A stretch of 64,000 nucleotides of DNA from Azospirillum brasilense (GTDB lineage: Bacteria > Pseudomonadota > Alphaproteobacteria > Azospirillales > Azospirillaceae): positions 1,302,001 through 1,366,000 of the forward strand of contig NZ_CP012914.1 in NCBI RefSeq assembly GCF_001315015.1. Reading direction: 5' to 3'. The translations under genes were made by a program, and so were the position numbers. The notes under the pieces are model-generated. The model searched no databases and was not told where the DNA came from. It was given only the letters and a program-made list of their open reading frames with translations. Every line of letters starts with the position of its first letter. Positions within the stretch are counted from its first letter, which is position 1. Positions 36,576 through 47,108 of this stretch are shown here, piece by piece.

Positions 36576-37205
36576 ATGTCCGAACAGGCGTTGAAGGAAC
36601 TTGGGGACCATATCGCCGCGACGCTCGGCGATGACGTCCTGAAGGTCGAGCTGAAGCTTGGCGAGCTGATGGTGACCGTCCGCCGGCCCTCGCTCATCAA
36701 GTCGCTCACCTTCCTGCGTGACGATCCGACCTGCTCGTTCGAGCAGCTGCTCGACGTCACCGCTGTGGATTGGCCGGAGCGGGAGGAACGCTTCGAGGTC
36801 GTCTACATCCTTTTGAGCTACAAGCACAATCGGCGCCTCCGCGTGAAGGTCACGACCGACGAGGACACCCCCGTGGCCTCGGCCGTGCCGGTGTACAACG
36901 CGGCCGGCTGGTTCGAGCGTGAAACCTGGGACATGTTCGGGATCTTCTTCTCCGACCATCCGGATCTGCGCCGCATCCTGACCGACTATGGTTTCGAAGG
37001 TCATCCGTTGCGCAAAGACTTCCCGATGACGGGCTATGTCGAGTGCCGCTACGACGAAGACCAGAAGCGCGTCGTCTACGAACCCGTCCGCCTGACGCAG
37101 GATTTCCGCAGCTTCGACTTCCTGTCGCCCTGGGAAGGCATGACGAACGTGATGCTGCCCGGCGACGAGAAGGCCCAGGCCCCTGACACCGGGAGCAAGC
37201 CGTGA
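36576..37205 (+). CDS. nuoC: NADH-quinone oxidoreductase subunit C
   Basis: NuoC is the 30-kDa subunit of the peripheral arm, in contact with NuoD and NuoB. The 209-residue protein has [25 protein letters not shown], given here only in part ([12 protein letters not shown]), then the family signature [20 protein letters not shown] and the C-terminal [13 protein letters not shown]. It is separate from NuoD, unlike the fusion of enteric bacteria. Its stop overlaps the GTG start of nuoD in GTGA. Confidence 0.97.
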   Translation: MSEQALKELGDHIAATLGDDVLKVELKLGELMVTVRRPSLIKSLTFLRDDPTCSFEQLLDVTAVDWPEREERFEVVYILLSYKHNRRLRVKVTTDEDTPVASAVPVYNAAGWFERETWDMFGIFFSDHPDLRRILTDYGFEGHPLRKDFPMTGYVECRYDEDQKRVVYEPVRLTQDFRSFDFLSPWEGMTNVMLPGDEKAQAPDTGSKP

Positions 37206-38422
37206 CCATCGCCACGTCCGCACACCCCGCCACCGGCCAGTCCGGCGGCAAGACCCAGATCAAGCCCTACACCATGAACTTCGGGCCGCAGCACCCTGCG
37301 GCCCACGGCGTGTTGCGTCTGGTGATGGAGCTGAACGGCGAAGTCGTCGAGCGCTGCGACCCGCACATCGGCCTGCTGCATCGCGGCACCGAGAAGCTGA
37401 TCGAGTACAAGACCTACCTGCAGGCCGTTCCGTATTTCGACCGCCTCGACTACGTCAGCCCGATGTGCATGGAGCACGCCTATGTGCTCGGCATCGAGAA
37501 CCTGCTGCAGATCAAGGCGCCGCTGCGCGCCCAGTACATCCGCGTCCTCTTCTCCGAGATCACGCGCATCCTGAACCACATCCTGTCGATCACCACCGGC
37601 GCGCTCGACGTCGGCGCGATCACGCCGGCGCTGTGGGGCTTCGAGGAACGCGAGATCCTCATGGAGTTCTACGAGCGTGTGTGCGGTGCGCGCCTGCATG
37701 CGAACTACTTCCGTCCCGGCGGCGTCGCCTGGGATCTGCCCGCCGGCCTGACCGACGACATCTGGGAGTTCACGGAGCGCTTCCCGAAGTTTGTTGACGA
37801 CATTGACAATCTGCTGACGAACAATCGCATTTTCAAGCAGCGGACCGTCGACATCGGCGTCGTCACCAAGGAAGAGGCGTTCAACTGGGGCTTCACCGGC
37901 CCGATGCTGCGCGGCTCGGGCGTCGCCTGGGACCTGCGCAAGTCGCAGCCCTACGAAGTCTACGACCGCATGGATTTCGACGTGCCGGTCGGCCTGACCG
38001 GCGACTGCTGGGCGCGTTACCTCGTCCGCATGGAGGAGATGCGCCAGTCCAACCGCATGATCCGCCAGTGCCTGAAGGAGCTTCCCGAAGGCCCGGTGCG
38101 CGCGGAGGAGCGCAAGGTCTCCCCGCCGCCGCGCGGCGAGATGAAGCGGTCGATGGAAGCGCTGATCCATCACTTCAAGCTCTTCACCGAGGGCTTCCAC
38201 GTCCCGGCGGGCGAAACCTACACCGCCATCGAGGCGCCGAAGGGCGAGTTCGGCGTGTATCTGGTGTCGGACGGCACGAACAAGCCGTACCGCTGCAAGA
38301 TCCGCGCGCCGGGCTTCGCCCACCTGCAGGGCCTCGACTTCATGTCGAAGGGCCACATGCTGGCCGACGCGGTGGCCAACATCGCGTCCATGGACATCGT
38401 GTTCGGAGAAATTGACCGATGA
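37202..38422 (+). CDS. nuoD: NADH-quinone oxidoreductase subunit D
   Basis: NuoD is the 49-kDa subunit that with NuoB forms the quinone pocket. The 406-residue protein begins its core with [17 protein letters not shown], has [14 protein letters not shown], the quinone-binding [10 protein letters not shown] region, and ends with KCKIR-type text [11 protein letters not shown] and DIVFGEIDR. The histidine and tyrosine that hold the quinone head lie in HPAAHG and the following strands. The GTG start at 37202 overlaps the nuoC stop; an ATG start inside would remove little. The stop overlaps nuoE by four bases. Confidence 0.97.
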   Translation: MTIATSAHPATGQSGGKTQIKPYTMNFGPQHPAAHGVLRLVMELNGEVVERCDPHIGLLHRGTEKLIEYKTYLQAVPYFDRLDYVSPMCMEHAYVLGIENLLQIKAPLRAQYIRVLFSEITRILNHILSITTGALDVGAITPALWGFEEREILMEFYERVCGARLHANYFRPGGVAWDLPAGLTDDIWEFTERFPKFVDDIDNLLTNNRIFKQRTVDIGVVTKEEAFNWGFTGPMLRGSGVAWDLRKSQPYEVYDRMDFDVPVGLTGDCWARYLVRMEEMRQSNRMIRQCLKELPEGPVRAEERKVSPPPRGEMKRSMEALIHHFKLFTEGFHVPAGETYTAIEAPKGEFGVYLVSDGTNKPYRCKIRAPGFAHLQGLDFMSKGHMLADAVANIASMDIVFGEIDR

Positions 38423-39036
38423 GCGCCCCGGCTCACGACCCGGCCAAGGAGCCGGCCTCCTTCGCCTTCACTCCGGAAAATCTGGAACGGGCGAAGGCCA
38501 TCATCGCGAAGTACCCGGCGGGCAAGCAGGCCAGCGCCTGCATGCCGCTGCTCGATCTGGCCCAGCGCCAGAGCGAGGGCTGGCTGCCGCGCGTCGCTAT
38601 GGACGCCGTGGCCGACCTGCTCGGCATGCCGCGCATCCGCGTGTACGAGGTGGCGACCTTCTACACGATGTACAACAAGACCCCGGTCGGTAAGCACGTC
38701 ATCCAGGTCTGCACGACCACGCCGTGCTGGCTGCGCGGGTCCGACGACATCGTGCACACCTGCGAGCGCAAGCTGGGCATCGGGGTCGGCGAGACCACCG
38801 CGGACGGCCAGTTTACGCTGCGCGAGGTCGAGTGTTCTGGTGCCTGCGTCAACGCGCCGGTGGTCCAGATCGGCGACGACTACTATGAAGACGTCAGCCC
38901 GGAACACATGGAAAAGATCATCGACGCCCTCAAGGGCGGCGAGATCCCCAAGCACGGCTCGCAGATCGGCCGGCAGTCCTCCGAACCGGTGGGCGGCCCG
39001 ACGACTCTGAAGGCCTTCACCACCACGGCCGATTGA
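38419..39036 (+). CDS. nuoE: NADH-quinone oxidoreductase subunit E
   Basis: NuoE (24-kDa subunit) holds the 2Fe-2S cluster N1a and sits with NuoF. The 205-residue protein has the thioredoxin-like fold with the cluster cysteines in [10 protein letters not shown] and [11 protein letters not shown]. The N-terminal helical part covers residues 1-80. A C-terminal tail of about 35 residues after KIIDALKGG is variable. The start ATG overlaps the nuoD stop, and nuoF follows after 10 bp. Confidence 0.97.
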   Translation: MSAPAHDPAKEPASFAFTPENLERAKAIIAKYPAGKQASACMPLLDLAQRQSEGWLPRVAMDAVADLLGMPRIRVYEVATFYTMYNKTPVGKHVIQVCTTTPCWLRGSDDIVHTCERKLGIGVGETTADGQFTLREVECSGACVNAPVVQIGDDYYEDVSPEHMEKIIDALKGGEIPKHGSQIGRQSSEPVGGPTTLKAFTTTAD

Positions 39037-39046
39037 GGGGGATGCG

Positions 39047-40339
39047 ATGCTTCGCGACGAGGACCGCATTTTCACCAACCTGTACGGCTACCAGAGCTTC
39101 GGCCTGGACGCCGCCCGGAAGCGTGGTGACTGGGACAACACCAAGGCCCTGATCGCCCAGGGCAAAGAGTGGATCATCGAGCAGGTCAAGGAATCCGGCC
39201 TGCGCGGGCGCGGCGGCGCCGGCTTCTCCACCGGCATGAAGTGGTCCTTCATGCCGAAGAACGTCACGGACAAGCCGGTCTACCTCGTCATCAACGCCGA
39301 CGAGGGCGAGCCGGGCACCTGCAAGGACCGCGACATCCTGCGCCACGATCCGCACAAGCTGATCGAGGGCTGCCTGATCGCCGGTTTCGCCATCGGCGCG
39401 TCGGCCTGCTACATCTACATCCGCGGCGAGTTCTACAACGAGGGCTCCAACGTCCAGCGCGCCATCGACGAGGCGTACGAGGCGGGGCTGATCGGCAAGA
39501 ACGCCTGCGGCACCGGCTACGACTACGACATCTACATCCACCGCGGCGCGGGTGCCTACATCTGCGGCGAGGAGACGGCGCTCATCGAGTCCATCGAGGG
39601 CAAGAAGGGCCAGCCGCGCAACAAGCCGCCGTTCCCCGCCCAGGCCGGTCTCTATTCCTGCCCGACCACGGTGAACAACGTCGAATCCATCGCGGTGGTT
39701 CCGACCATCCTGCGCCGCGGCGCGGCGTGGTTCGCCGGCCTCGGCCGTCCGAAGAACACCGGCACCAAGCTCTTCTGCATCTCCGGGCACGTCAACAAGC
39801 CGTGCAACGTGGAAGAGGAGATGGGCATCCCGCTGAAGGAACTGATTGAGAAGCACGCCGGCGGCGTGCGCGGCGGGTGGGACAACCTGCTGGCGATCAT
39901 CCCCGGCGGTTCGTCGGTGCCGCTGCTGCCGAAGTCGATCTGCGACACGGTCCTGATGGACTTCGACAGCCTGCGCGACGTGCGCTCGGGCCTGGGCACC
40001 GCGGCGGTGATCGTGATGGACAAGTCCACCGACGTGGTGAAGGCCATCGCCCGCCTGTCCCAGTTCTACGCCCATGAGAGCTGCGGCCAATGCACGCCGT
40101 GCCGCGAGGGCACCGGCTGGATGAACCGCATCATGCAGCGCATGGTGACCGGCAACGCGCGCGTCGAGGAAATCGACATGCTGCTGGAGGTCACCAAGCA
40201 GATCGAGGGGCACACCATCTGCGCGCTCGGCGATGCCGCGGCCTGGCCGATCCAGGGCCTGTTCCGGCATTTCCGGCCGGAGGTCGAGCGCCGCATCCTC
40301 GACTACCGCAACGCCGCCAAGTCCTTGGCGGCCGAGTAA
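39047..40339 (+). CDS. nuoF: NADH-quinone oxidoreductase subunit F
   Basis: NuoF oxidises NADH through FMN and passes electrons to cluster N3. The 430-residue protein has the NADH-binding [13 protein letters not shown], the FMN-binding [12 protein letters not shown], and the 4Fe-4S ligands Cys346, Cys349 and Cys352 in [12 protein letters not shown] with Cys392 in HTICALGD. All key residues are present. nuoG follows 15 bp later. Confidence 0.98.
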   Translation: MLRDEDRIFTNLYGYQSFGLDAARKRGDWDNTKALIAQGKEWIIEQVKESGLRGRGGAGFSTGMKWSFMPKNVTDKPVYLVINADEGEPGTCKDRDILRHDPHKLIEGCLIAGFAIGASACYIYIRGEFYNEGSNVQRAIDEAYEAGLIGKNACGTGYDYDIYIHRGAGAYICGEETALIESIEGKKGQPRNKPPFPAQAGLYSCPTTVNNVESIAVVPTILRRGAAWFAGLGRPKNTGTKLFCISGHVNKPCNVEEEMGIPLKELIEKHAGGVRGGWDNLLAIIPGGSSVPLLPKSICDTVLMDFDSLRDVRSGLGTAAVIVMDKSTDVVKAIARLSQFYAHESCGQCTPCREGTGWMNRIMQRMVTGNARVEEIDMLLEVTKQIEGHTICALGDAAAWPIQGLFRHFRPEVERRILDYRNAAKSLAAE

Positions 40340-40354
40340 GGAGCCCGGTTTCCC

Positions 40355-42439
40355 ATGCCGAAACTCACCATCGACGGGATCGAGATCGAAGTCGAGCCGG
40401 GCACCTCGATCCTGCAGGCCTGCGAACAGCTGGGCATCGAGATCCCGCGCTTCTGCTACCACGAGCGTCTGAGCGTGCCGGCGAACTGCCGCATGTGCCT
40501 CGTGGAGATGGAGCGCGCGCCGAAGCCGGTGGCCGCCTGCGCCATGCCCTGCGGCGACGGGATGGTCGTCAAGACCAACACCGAGCTCGTGCACAAGGCC
40601 CGCAAGGGCGTCATGGAATTCCTGCTGATCAACCACCCGCTGGACTGTCCGATCTGCGACCAGGGCGGCGAGTGCGATCTCCAGGACCAGGCGATGGCCT
40701 ACGGCTTCGACCGTGGCCGCTACGGCGAGAACAAGCGCGCCGTCCAGGACAAGTACATGGGGCCGCTGATCCGGACCGAGATGACGCGCTGCATCCACTG
40801 CACGCGCTGCATCCGCTTCGTGAACGAGATCGCCGGCGTTCCCGACCTCGGCGCGGTGAACCGCGGCGAGCACATGGAGATCACCACCTTCGTCGAGAAG
40901 GCTATCGGGTCGGAGCTGTCGGGCAACCTCGCCGACGTCTGTCCGGTGGGCGCCCTGCTGTCCAAGCCCTACGCCTTCACGGCCCGTCCGTGGGAGTTGC
41001 GCAAGACCGAGACGGTCGACGTGCTGGACGCGGTCGGCTCGAACATCCGGGTCGACACCCGCGGCCCCGAGGTGATGCGCGTCCTGCCGCGCGTCAACGA
41101 GGACGTCAACGAGGAGTGGATCGCCGACAAGACCCGCTTCGCCTATGACGGGCTGAAGCGCCAGCGTCTCGACCGTCCCTACGTCCGCAAGGACGGCAAG
41201 CTCCAGCCGGCGACCTGGGCCGAGGCCTTCCAGGCCATCGCCGCCAAGGTCAAGGGCGTCCCGGGCAACCGCATCGCCGCCATCGCGGGCGATCTGGCCG
41301 ACACCGAGTCCATGCTGGCGCTCAAGGAGCTGATGGCCGGCCTCGGCTCGGCCAACATCGACTGCCGCCAGGATGGCGCCCTGTTCGACACGTCGGCCCG
41401 CGCTGGCTACCTGTTCAACAGCGGCATCGCCGGGATCGAGCGGGCGGACGTCATCCTGCTCGTCGGCACCAACCCGCGCTGGGAAGCCACCATCGTCAAC
41501 GCCCGCATCCGCAAGCGCTACCTGATGGGTGGCCTGAAGGTGGCGGTGGTCGGCGAGGCCCGCGAGCTGACCTACCCGTACAGCCATCTCGGCACGGGTG
41601 CCGGCGCGCTGCAGCAGCTCGTCGACGGCACGCACGCCTTCGCGGACGTGCTGCGCGGCGCCAAGAACCCGATGGTCATCCTCGGCGCCGGCGCCTTCCG
41701 CCGCAAGGACGGCGCTGCCGTCCAGGCCGCGGTGCGCAAGCTGGCCGAGACCTTCAACGTGGTTCAGGACGGCTGGAACGGCTTCAACGTGCTGCACACG
41801 GCGGCGTCCCGCGTCGGCGGTCTCGACATCGGCTTCCTGCCGGGCGAGGGCGGTCGCGGCACCGCCGGCATCGTCGAGGGGGCAGGGAAGGGCGAGATCG
41901 ACGTTGTGTACCTGCTGGGCGCCGACGAGATCGACACCGCCGCGCTCGGCAACGCCTTCGTGGTCTACCAGGGCCACCACGGCGACAAGGGCGCCCACCG
42001 CGCCGACGTCATCCTGCCGGGTGCCGCCTACACCGAGAAGAACGCCCTCTACGTCAACACCGAGGGCCGTCCGCAGCAGGCGCGTCTCGCCACCTTCCCG
42101 CCCGGCGAGGCGCGGGAGGACTGGAAGATCCTGCGCGCCTTGTCGGAACAGCTCGGCCACAAGCTGCCCTACGACAGCCTGACGCAGATCCGTCGCCGTC
42201 TGGCCGAGGTCAACCCGGTCTTCGCGGCGGTCGGCACGGTCACGCCGGCCCCCTGGGCGCCGTTCGGCGTGGAAGGATTGGTCGACGACTCGCCCTTCTT
42301 CTCGTCGGTCGCGAACTACTACATGACCGACCCGATCAGCCGCGCCTCGGTGACCATGGCTCGTTGCGCCGAGACGTTCGTGAAGCCCGCCGTGAAGCCC
42401 GCCGAGAGCGCTCAGGAGAGGACCGGTACCCATGGCTGA
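40355..42439 (+). CDS. nuoG: NADH-quinone oxidoreductase subunit G
   Basis: NuoG is the 75-kDa subunit with three iron-sulfur clusters. The 694-residue protein has the 2Fe-2S domain ([20 protein letters not shown], seen in parts, near residues 33-52), the His/Cys ligands of N5 in [18 protein letters not shown] and the N4 ligands in [11 protein letters not shown], then a molybdopterin-oxidoreductase-like domain without cofactor. The length is that of the alphaproteobacterial and mitochondrial form; the extra N7 ligand set of E. coli is not evident. The end overlaps nuoH by eight bases. Confidence 0.97.
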   Translation: MPKLTIDGIEIEVEPGTSILQACEQLGIEIPRFCYHERLSVPANCRMCLVEMERAPKPVAACAMPCGDGMVVKTNTELVHKARKGVMEFLLINHPLDCPICDQGGECDLQDQAMAYGFDRGRYGENKRAVQDKYMGPLIRTEMTRCIHCTRCIRFVNEIAGVPDLGAVNRGEHMEITTFVEKAIGSELSGNLADVCPVGALLSKPYAFTARPWELRKTETVDVLDAVGSNIRVDTRGPEVMRVLPRVNEDVNEEWIADKTRFAYDGLKRQRLDRPYVRKDGKLQPATWAEAFQAIAAKVKGVPGNRIAAIAGDLADTESMLALKELMAGLGSANIDCRQDGALFDTSARAGYLFNSGIAGIERADVILLVGTNPRWEATIVNARIRKRYLMGGLKVAVVGEARELTYPYSHLGTGAGALQQLVDGTHAFADVLRGAKNPMVILGAGAFRRKDGAAVQAAVRKLAETFNVVQDGWNGFNVLHTAASRVGGLDIGFLPGEGGRGTAGIVEGAGKGEIDVVYLLGADEIDTAALGNAFVVYQGHHGDKGAHRADVILPGAAYTEKNALYVNTEGRPQQARLATFPPGEAREDWKILRALSEQLGHKLPYDSLTQIRRRLAEVNPVFAAVGTVTPAPWAPFGVEGLVDDSPFFSSVANYYMTDPISRASVTMARCAETFVKPAVKPAESAQERTGTHG

Positions 42440-43442
42440 GTTCTGGAGCGGCTTCCTGCTGCCGCTGATCATCATCGTCCTCAAGATCCTGGCGATCGTC
42501 GTGCCGCTCCTGGTGGCCGTGGCTTTCATGACCTACGCCGAGCGTAAGATCATGGGCGCCATGCAGCTCCGCCAGGGTCCGAACATCGTCGGCCCGTTCG
42601 GGCTTCTGCAGCCTTTCGCGGACGGCTTGAAGCTGTTCGCGAAGGAGCAGATCCTGCCGGTCGGCGCGAACCGCTTCGTGTTCTATCTGGCGCCGATGCT
42701 GACCTTCTTCCTGGCGCTGGTCGCCTGGGCGGTCATTCCCTTCGACTACGGCATGGTGCTGGCCGATATCAACGTCGGCATTCTGTACCTGTTCGCGATC
42801 TCATCGCTGGGCGTGTACGGCATCGTGATGGCTGGCTGGGCGTCGAACTCGCGCTACGCCTTCCTCGGCGCGCTGCGCTCGGCGGCACAGATGGTGTCCT
42901 ACGAGGTCTCGATGGGCCTCGTCATCATCTCCGTCCTGCTCTGCGTCGGCTCGCTGAACCTGACGAAGATCGTCGAGGCGCAGGAGACGATCTGGTTCGC
43001 CATCCCGCTGCTGCCGATGTTCGTCATCTTCTTCATCTCGGCGCTGGCGGAAACCAACCGTTCGCCCTTCGACCTGCCGGAAGGCGAGTCGGAGCTGGTG
43101 GCCGGCTTCATGGTGGAATACAGCTCGGCCCCCTTCGCGCTCTTCTTCCTTGGCGAATACGCCAACATGATCCTGATGAGCGCGATGACCAGCATCCTGT
43201 TCCTGGGAGGCTGGCTGCCGCCGCTGCCGTTCGCGCCCTTCACCTGGATCCCCGGCCCGATCTGGTTCGCCCTGAAGATCGCCTTCTGCCTGTTCGTCTA
43301 TGTGTGGGTTCGCGCGACCATGCCGCGCTACCGCTACGACCAGCTGATGCGTCTGGGATGGAAGGTGTTCCTGCCGTTCTCGCTGCTGTGGGTCGTGCTG
43401 ACGGCCGGCGTGCTGGTGACGTTCGGCTGGCTGCCGAAGTGA
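42432..43442 (+). CDS. nuoH: NADH-quinone oxidoreductase subunit H
   Basis: NuoH is the membrane subunit at the quinone entry and first proton channel. The 336-residue protein has eight hydrophobic helices, the conserved [16 protein letters not shown] loop, the SLGVYGI and [15 protein letters not shown] segments, and the loop [19 protein letters not shown] with its cluster of acidic residues. It starts inside the nuoG end. A 94-bp gap with an inverted repeat lies before nuoI. Confidence 0.97.
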   Translation: MAEFWSGFLLPLIIIVLKILAIVVPLLVAVAFMTYAERKIMGAMQLRQGPNIVGPFGLLQPFADGLKLFAKEQILPVGANRFVFYLAPMLTFFLALVAWAVIPFDYGMVLADINVGILYLFAISSLGVYGIVMAGWASNSRYAFLGALRSAAQMVSYEVSMGLVIISVLLCVGSLNLTKIVEAQETIWFAIPLLPMFVIFFISALAETNRSPFDLPEGESELVAGFMVEYSSAPFALFFLGEYANMILMSAMTSILFLGGWLPPLPFAPFTWIPGPIWFALKIAFCLFVYVWVRATMPRYRYDQLMRLGWKVFLPFSLLWVVLTAGVLVTFGWLPK

Positions 43443-43486
43443 CCGGCGCCTGAACGGACCATCGGATCGAGTTTCAAAGAGAAAGC

Positions 43487-43515
43487 GCGGGCGTCACCCG
43501 GAACGGGGCGCCCGC
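43487..43515 (+). repeat. inverted repeat in the nuoH-nuoI gap
   Basis: GCGGGCG (43487-43493) and CGCCCGC (43509-43515) form a 7-bp stem with a 15-base loop, just ahead of the nuoI ribosome site (AGGAAGGAG). It could affect processing or relative expression of the 5' and 3' halves of the operon. Confidence 0.45.
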
Positions 43516-43536
43516 TAGGAAGGAGACGAAGAGGCC

Positions 43537-44025
43537 ATGGCGTTCCTCGATCGTGCGGCGCGCAGCCTGTTCCTGACCGAACTGTTGGGCGGCCTCGGGC
43601 TCACCCTGCGCTACATGTTCAAGCCCAAGGTGACCCTGAACTACCCGTTCGAAAAGGGCCCCATCAGCCCCCGCTTCCGCGGCGAGCACGTCCTGCGCCG
43701 GTATCCCGGCGGCGAGGAGCGCTGCATCGCCTGCAAGCTGTGCGAGGCGGTGTGTCCGGCCCTGGCCATCACCATCGAGGCCGAACCGCGTGAGGACGGC
43801 AGCCGCCGCACCACGCGCTACGACATCGACATGACGAAGTGTATCTACTGCGGCTATTGCCAGGAGGCTTGCCCGGTGGACGCCATCGTGATGGGTCCGA
43901 ACTTCGAGTTCTCCACCGAGAACCGTGAAGAGCTTTTCTACAACAAGCAGAAGCTGCTGGCGAACGGCGACCGCTGGGAAGCGGAAATCGCCCAGAACCT
44001 CGCGGCCGAGGCGCCGTACCGGTAA
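43537..44025 (+). CDS. nuoI: NADH-quinone oxidoreductase subunit I
   Basis: NuoI carries the two 4Fe-4S clusters N6a and N6b that bridge NuoG and NuoB. The 162-residue protein has both ferredoxin motifs: [12 protein letters not shown] and [12 protein letters not shown], each with the CxxCxxCxxxCP pattern. The N-terminal 40 residues form the amphipathic anchor helix. A strong AGGAAGGAG precedes the ATG. nuoJ follows after 36 bp. Confidence 0.98.
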   Translation: MAFLDRAARSLFLTELLGGLGLTLRYMFKPKVTLNYPFEKGPISPRFRGEHVLRRYPGGEERCIACKLCEAVCPALAITIEAEPREDGSRRTTRYDIDMTKCIYCGYCQEACPVDAIVMGPNFEFSTENREELFYNKQKLLANGDRWEAEIAQNLAAEAPYR

Positions 44026-44061
44026 GTCGTTGCAGTGCGGTAAGCGGAAACGGGGATAACG

Positions 44062-44676
44062 ATGATTGTTCAAGGCATCGCCTTCTACGTCTTTGCCGCG
44101 CTGCTGGTGGCCTCCGGTGTGATGGTCATCTCGGCGCGGAATCCGGTTCATTCGGTCCTTTATCTGGTCCTGGCCTTTTTCCAGGCCGCCGGCCTGTGCG
44201 TGCTGCTCGGGGCCGAGTTCATCGCGATGATCCTGGTGATCGTCTATGTGGGCGCGGTCGCGGTGCTGTTCCTGTTCGTGGTGATGATGCTCGACATCAA
44301 CTTCCGCGAGCTGCGGGCGGGCGCGCTCCAGTACCTGCCGATCGGCGGGCTGATCGGTCTCATCCTGCTGGCCGAGCTGGCCGCCGTGCTCGGCGGCTGG
44401 ATCATCGCGCCGGCGGCGGAGAAGGCCGCCTCGGCGCCGGTCGCGGCGATGGCCGGTGCGACCAACACCGAGCAGCTCGGCCAGCTGATCTACACCCACT
44501 ACGTCTATCTGTTCCAGGCGTCGGGCATCGTGCTGCTGATCGCCATGATCGGCGCCATCGTCCTGACCCTGCGTCAGCGTGAGGGTGTCCGGAAGCAGAA
44601 CATCGGCTCCCAGCTCGCCCGTCGGCGCGAGGACGTGGTCGCCATCCGCAAGGTGCCGACCGGGGAGGGCGTGTGA
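44062..44676 (+). CDS. nuoJ: NADH-quinone oxidoreductase subunit J
   Basis: NuoJ is a five-helix membrane subunit next to the proton path. The 204-residue protein has the signature of helix 3, [19 protein letters not shown], with the bulge that opens and closes the water wire, and the early segment [13 protein letters not shown]. The C-terminal 30 residues are a polar, basic tail. Its stop lies just before the nuoK ATG. Confidence 0.97.
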   Translation: MIVQGIAFYVFAALLVASGVMVISARNPVHSVLYLVLAFFQAAGLCVLLGAEFIAMILVIVYVGAVAVLFLFVVMMLDINFRELRAGALQYLPIGGLIGLILLAELAAVLGGWIIAPAAEKAASAPVAAMAGATNTEQLGQLIYTHYVYLFQASGIVLLIAMIGAIVLTLRQREGVRKQNIGSQLARRREDVVAIRKVPTGEGV

Positions 44677-44678
44677 TC

Positions 44679-44987
44679 ATGGAAATCGGTCTCGGGCATT
44701 ATCTGACGGTCTCGGCCATCATCTTCACGCTCGGCGTCCTCGGTATCTTCCTCAACCGGAAGAACGTCATCATCATCCTGATGTCGATCGAGATGATGCT
44801 GCTCGCCGTGAACCTGAATCTGGTGTCGTTCTCGGTCTTCCTGAACGATCTGGTCGGGCAGGTCTTCTCCATGATCATCCTGACCGTCGCCGCCGCCGAG
44901 GCGGCCATCGGTCTCGCCATCCTGGTGGTGTACTTCCGCAACCGCGGCTCCATCCGGGTCGAAGACATCAATCTGATGAGGGGCTAA
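44679..44987 (+). CDS. nuoK: NADH-quinone oxidoreductase subunit K
   Basis: NuoK is a three-helix antiporter-like membrane subunit. The 102-residue protein has the two buried glutamates of the proton channel, one in [12 protein letters not shown] and one in [12 protein letters not shown]. The ATG at 44679 gives normal length and follows GGGGAGG by 11 bases; a GTG at 44673 overlapping the nuoJ stop is an alternative that adds two residues. nuoL follows after 9 bp. Confidence 0.97.
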   Translation: MEIGLGHYLTVSAIIFTLGVLGIFLNRKNVIIILMSIEMMLLAVNLNLVSFSVFLNDLVGQVFSMIILTVAAAEAAIGLAILVVYFRNRGSIRVEDINLMRG

Positions 44988-44996
44988 GGCAGCGCC

Positions 44997-47084
44997 ATGG
45001 AAGTCCTTGTCGTATTCCTCCCGCTCCTGGCGTTCCTCGTCGCGGGTTCCATCGCCCTGTTCGGCGGGCCGAAGGCGGAGCCGGCGCACGCCGGCGGCCA
45101 CGATCATCACGGGCATGACCACGGTCATGGCCACGACGCCCATGCGCATGACGCGCACGCTCACGACGAGCATCACGAAGACGGCCACGACGACCATCAC
45201 GTCGTCGCCGGCCCGCCCACCGTGGGCGACCGCGCCGCGCAGTTCGTCACCACCGGTGCCGTACTGCTCTCCGCGATCCTGTCCTGGGTGCTGTTCTTCG
45301 ACGTCGCCGTCGGCGGGCATCCCCGCACGATCGAGCTGATGAGCTGGATGCGCAGCGGTGGCCTCGATGTGACCTGGGCGCTGCGCGTCGACCAGCTCAC
45401 CGCGGTCATGCTGGTGGTGGTCAACACCGTGTCGTCGATGGTGCACCTCTATTCCATCGGCTACATGGCCGAGGACCCGCAGAAGCCGCGCTTCATGGGC
45501 TACCTGTCGCTGTTCACCTTCGCCATGCTGATGCTGGTGACCGCCGACAACCTCGTGCAGCTCTTCTTCGGCTGGGAAGGCGTGGGTCTCGCCTCCTACC
45601 TGCTCATCAACTTCTGGTACGAGAAGCCTTCGGCCAACAACGCGGCGATCAAGGCCTTCCTGGTCAACCGCGTCGGCGACTTCGGCTTCGTGCTCGGCAT
45701 CTTCGCGATCTTCGTGCTGACGGGCTCCGTCCAGTTCGACGCGATCTTCGCCAAGGCGCCGGAGCTGGCCGGCCAGACGCTGCATTTCCTCAGCTGGAAC
45801 TTCGATGCGCTGACCGTCACCTGCCTGCTGCTCTTCATCGGCGCCATGGGCAAGTCGGCCCAGCTCGGCCTGCACACCTGGCTGCCGGACGCCATGGAGG
45901 GCCCGACCCCGGTGTCGGCGCTCATCCACGCGGCCACCATGGTGACCGCCGGCGTGTTCATGGTCTGCCGCCTGTCCCCGGTCTTCGAATACGCCCCGAC
46001 GGCGCTGGAGATCGTGGCCGTGGTCGGCGCCCTGACGGCCTTCGTCGCGGCGACCATCGGGTTCACCCAGTTCGACATCAAGCGCGTCATCGCCTATTCG
46101 ACCATGAGCCAGCTCGGCTACATGTTCTTCGCCGCGGGCGTCTCCGCCTACGGCGCGGCGATGTTCCACCTGTTCACGCACGCCTTCTTCAAGGCCCTGC
46201 TGTTCCTCGGCGCCGGCTCGGTGATCCACGCCCTGCATCACGAGCAGGACATGCGCAACATGGGCGGCGTCTGGCGGAAGATCCCCTTCACCTACGCGGT
46301 GATGTGGATCGGCAACCTCGCGCTGGCCGGTCTGCCCTTCTTCGCCGGCTACTACTCCAAGGACATGATCCTGGAGGCGGCCTTCGCCTCGGCCAGCCCG
46401 GTCGGCAAGTTCGCCTTCGCGCTCGGCATCGCCGCGGCCCTGCTGACCGCCTTCTACTCGTGGCGTCTGCTGTTCATGACCTTCCACGGCAAGCCGCGGA
46501 TGGAGAAATCGGTCTTCGACCACGCCCATGAATCGCCGATCGTCATGCTGATCCCGCTGGCCGTCCTGGCGGTGGGCGCGCTGTTCGCCGGCTTCGGCTT
46601 CCACGAGCTGTTCATCGGCCACAGCATGGAGCATTTCTGGGGCAAGACCATCCTGGTGCTGGCGGACAACAACAGCATCGAGGCGGCCCACCACCACACT
46701 CCGGGCTGGGTCAAGCTGGCTCCGCTGGTCGTCGGCCTGATCGGCATCGCGCTCGCCTACATCATGTACATGGCGATCCCGGGCCTGCCGGAGAAGGTCG
46801 CGACCACGTTCCGTGGCGTGCACCAGTTCCTGTACAACAAGTGGTACTTCGACGAGCTGTACGACCGTCTGTTCGTGCGTACGGCCAAGTATCTGGGCTA
46901 CGGCCTGTGGAAATCCGGCGACGGCGCCGTGATCGACGGTGTCGGTCCGGACGGAATCGCCGCCGTCACCCGCGACGTCGCGGCGCGCGCCAGCCGCCTC
47001 CAGTCCGGCTATGTCTATCACTACGCCTTCGCGATGGTGATCGGCGTGGTGCTGCTGGTCGCCTGGCTGTCTGTGTTCGGTTGA
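44997..47084 (+). CDS. nuoL: NADH-quinone oxidoreductase subunit L with His-rich insert
   Basis: NuoL is the distal antiporter-like proton pump with a long lateral helix. The 695-residue protein has the antiporter core, [15 protein letters not shown] and the [23 protein letters not shown] segment seen as [20 protein letters not shown], with the glutamate and lysines of the proton path. The odd feature is residues 31-68, between the first and second helices: 17 histidines mixed with aspartate, glycine and alanine. E. coli NuoL has no such segment in my memory of it. The rest, including the C-terminal lateral helix and last membrane segment, looks normal. Confidence 0.97.
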   Translation: MEVLVVFLPLLAFLVAGSIALFGGPKAEPAHAGGHDHHGHDHGHGHDAHAHDAHAHDEHHEDGHDDHHVVAGPPTVGDRAAQFVTTGAVLLSAILSWVLFFDVAVGGHPRTIELMSWMRSGGLDVTWALRVDQLTAVMLVVVNTVSSMVHLYSIGYMAEDPQKPRFMGYLSLFTFAMLMLVTADNLVQLFFGWEGVGLASYLLINFWYEKPSANNAAIKAFLVNRVGDFGFVLGIFAIFVLTGSVQFDAIFAKAPELAGQTLHFLSWNFDALTVTCLLLFIGAMGKSAQLGLHTWLPDAMEGPTPVSALIHAATMVTAGVFMVCRLSPVFEYAPTALEIVAVVGALTAFVAATIGFTQFDIKRVIAYSTMSQLGYMFFAAGVSAYGAAMFHLFTHAFFKALLFLGAGSVIHALHHEQDMRNMGGVWRKIPFTYAVMWIGNLALAGLPFFAGYYSKDMILEAAFASASPVGKFAFALGIAAALLTAFYSWRLLFMTFHGKPRMEKSVFDHAHESPIVMLIPLAVLAVGALFAGFGFHELFIGHSMEHFWGKTILVLADNNSIEAAHHHTPGWVKLAPLVVGLIGIALAYIMYMAIPGLPEKVATTFRGVHQFLYNKWYFDELYDRLFVRTAKYLGYGLWKSGDGAVIDGVGPDGIAAVTRDVAARASRLQSGYVYHYAFAMVIGVVLLVAWLSVFG
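45087..45200 (+). repeat. His/Asp-rich low-complexity coding segment in nuoL
   Basis: These bases encode residues 31-68 of NuoL, with 17 histidines and eight aspartates, in short units such as HDAHAHD. Codons for histidine (CAC, CAT) alternate, so it is not a simple DNA microsatellite but a selected protein feature. Confidence 0.85.
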
Positions 47085-47108
47085 GCGGTTTGAAGGGGAA
47101 CAAGAACA

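Noticed and set aside
39017..42529. Reverse-strand open frame of about 1170 codons opposite nuoF and nuoG
   Set aside because: It mirrors the codon pattern of nuoF/nuoG, has no domain, and the forward genes have complete cofactor motifs.
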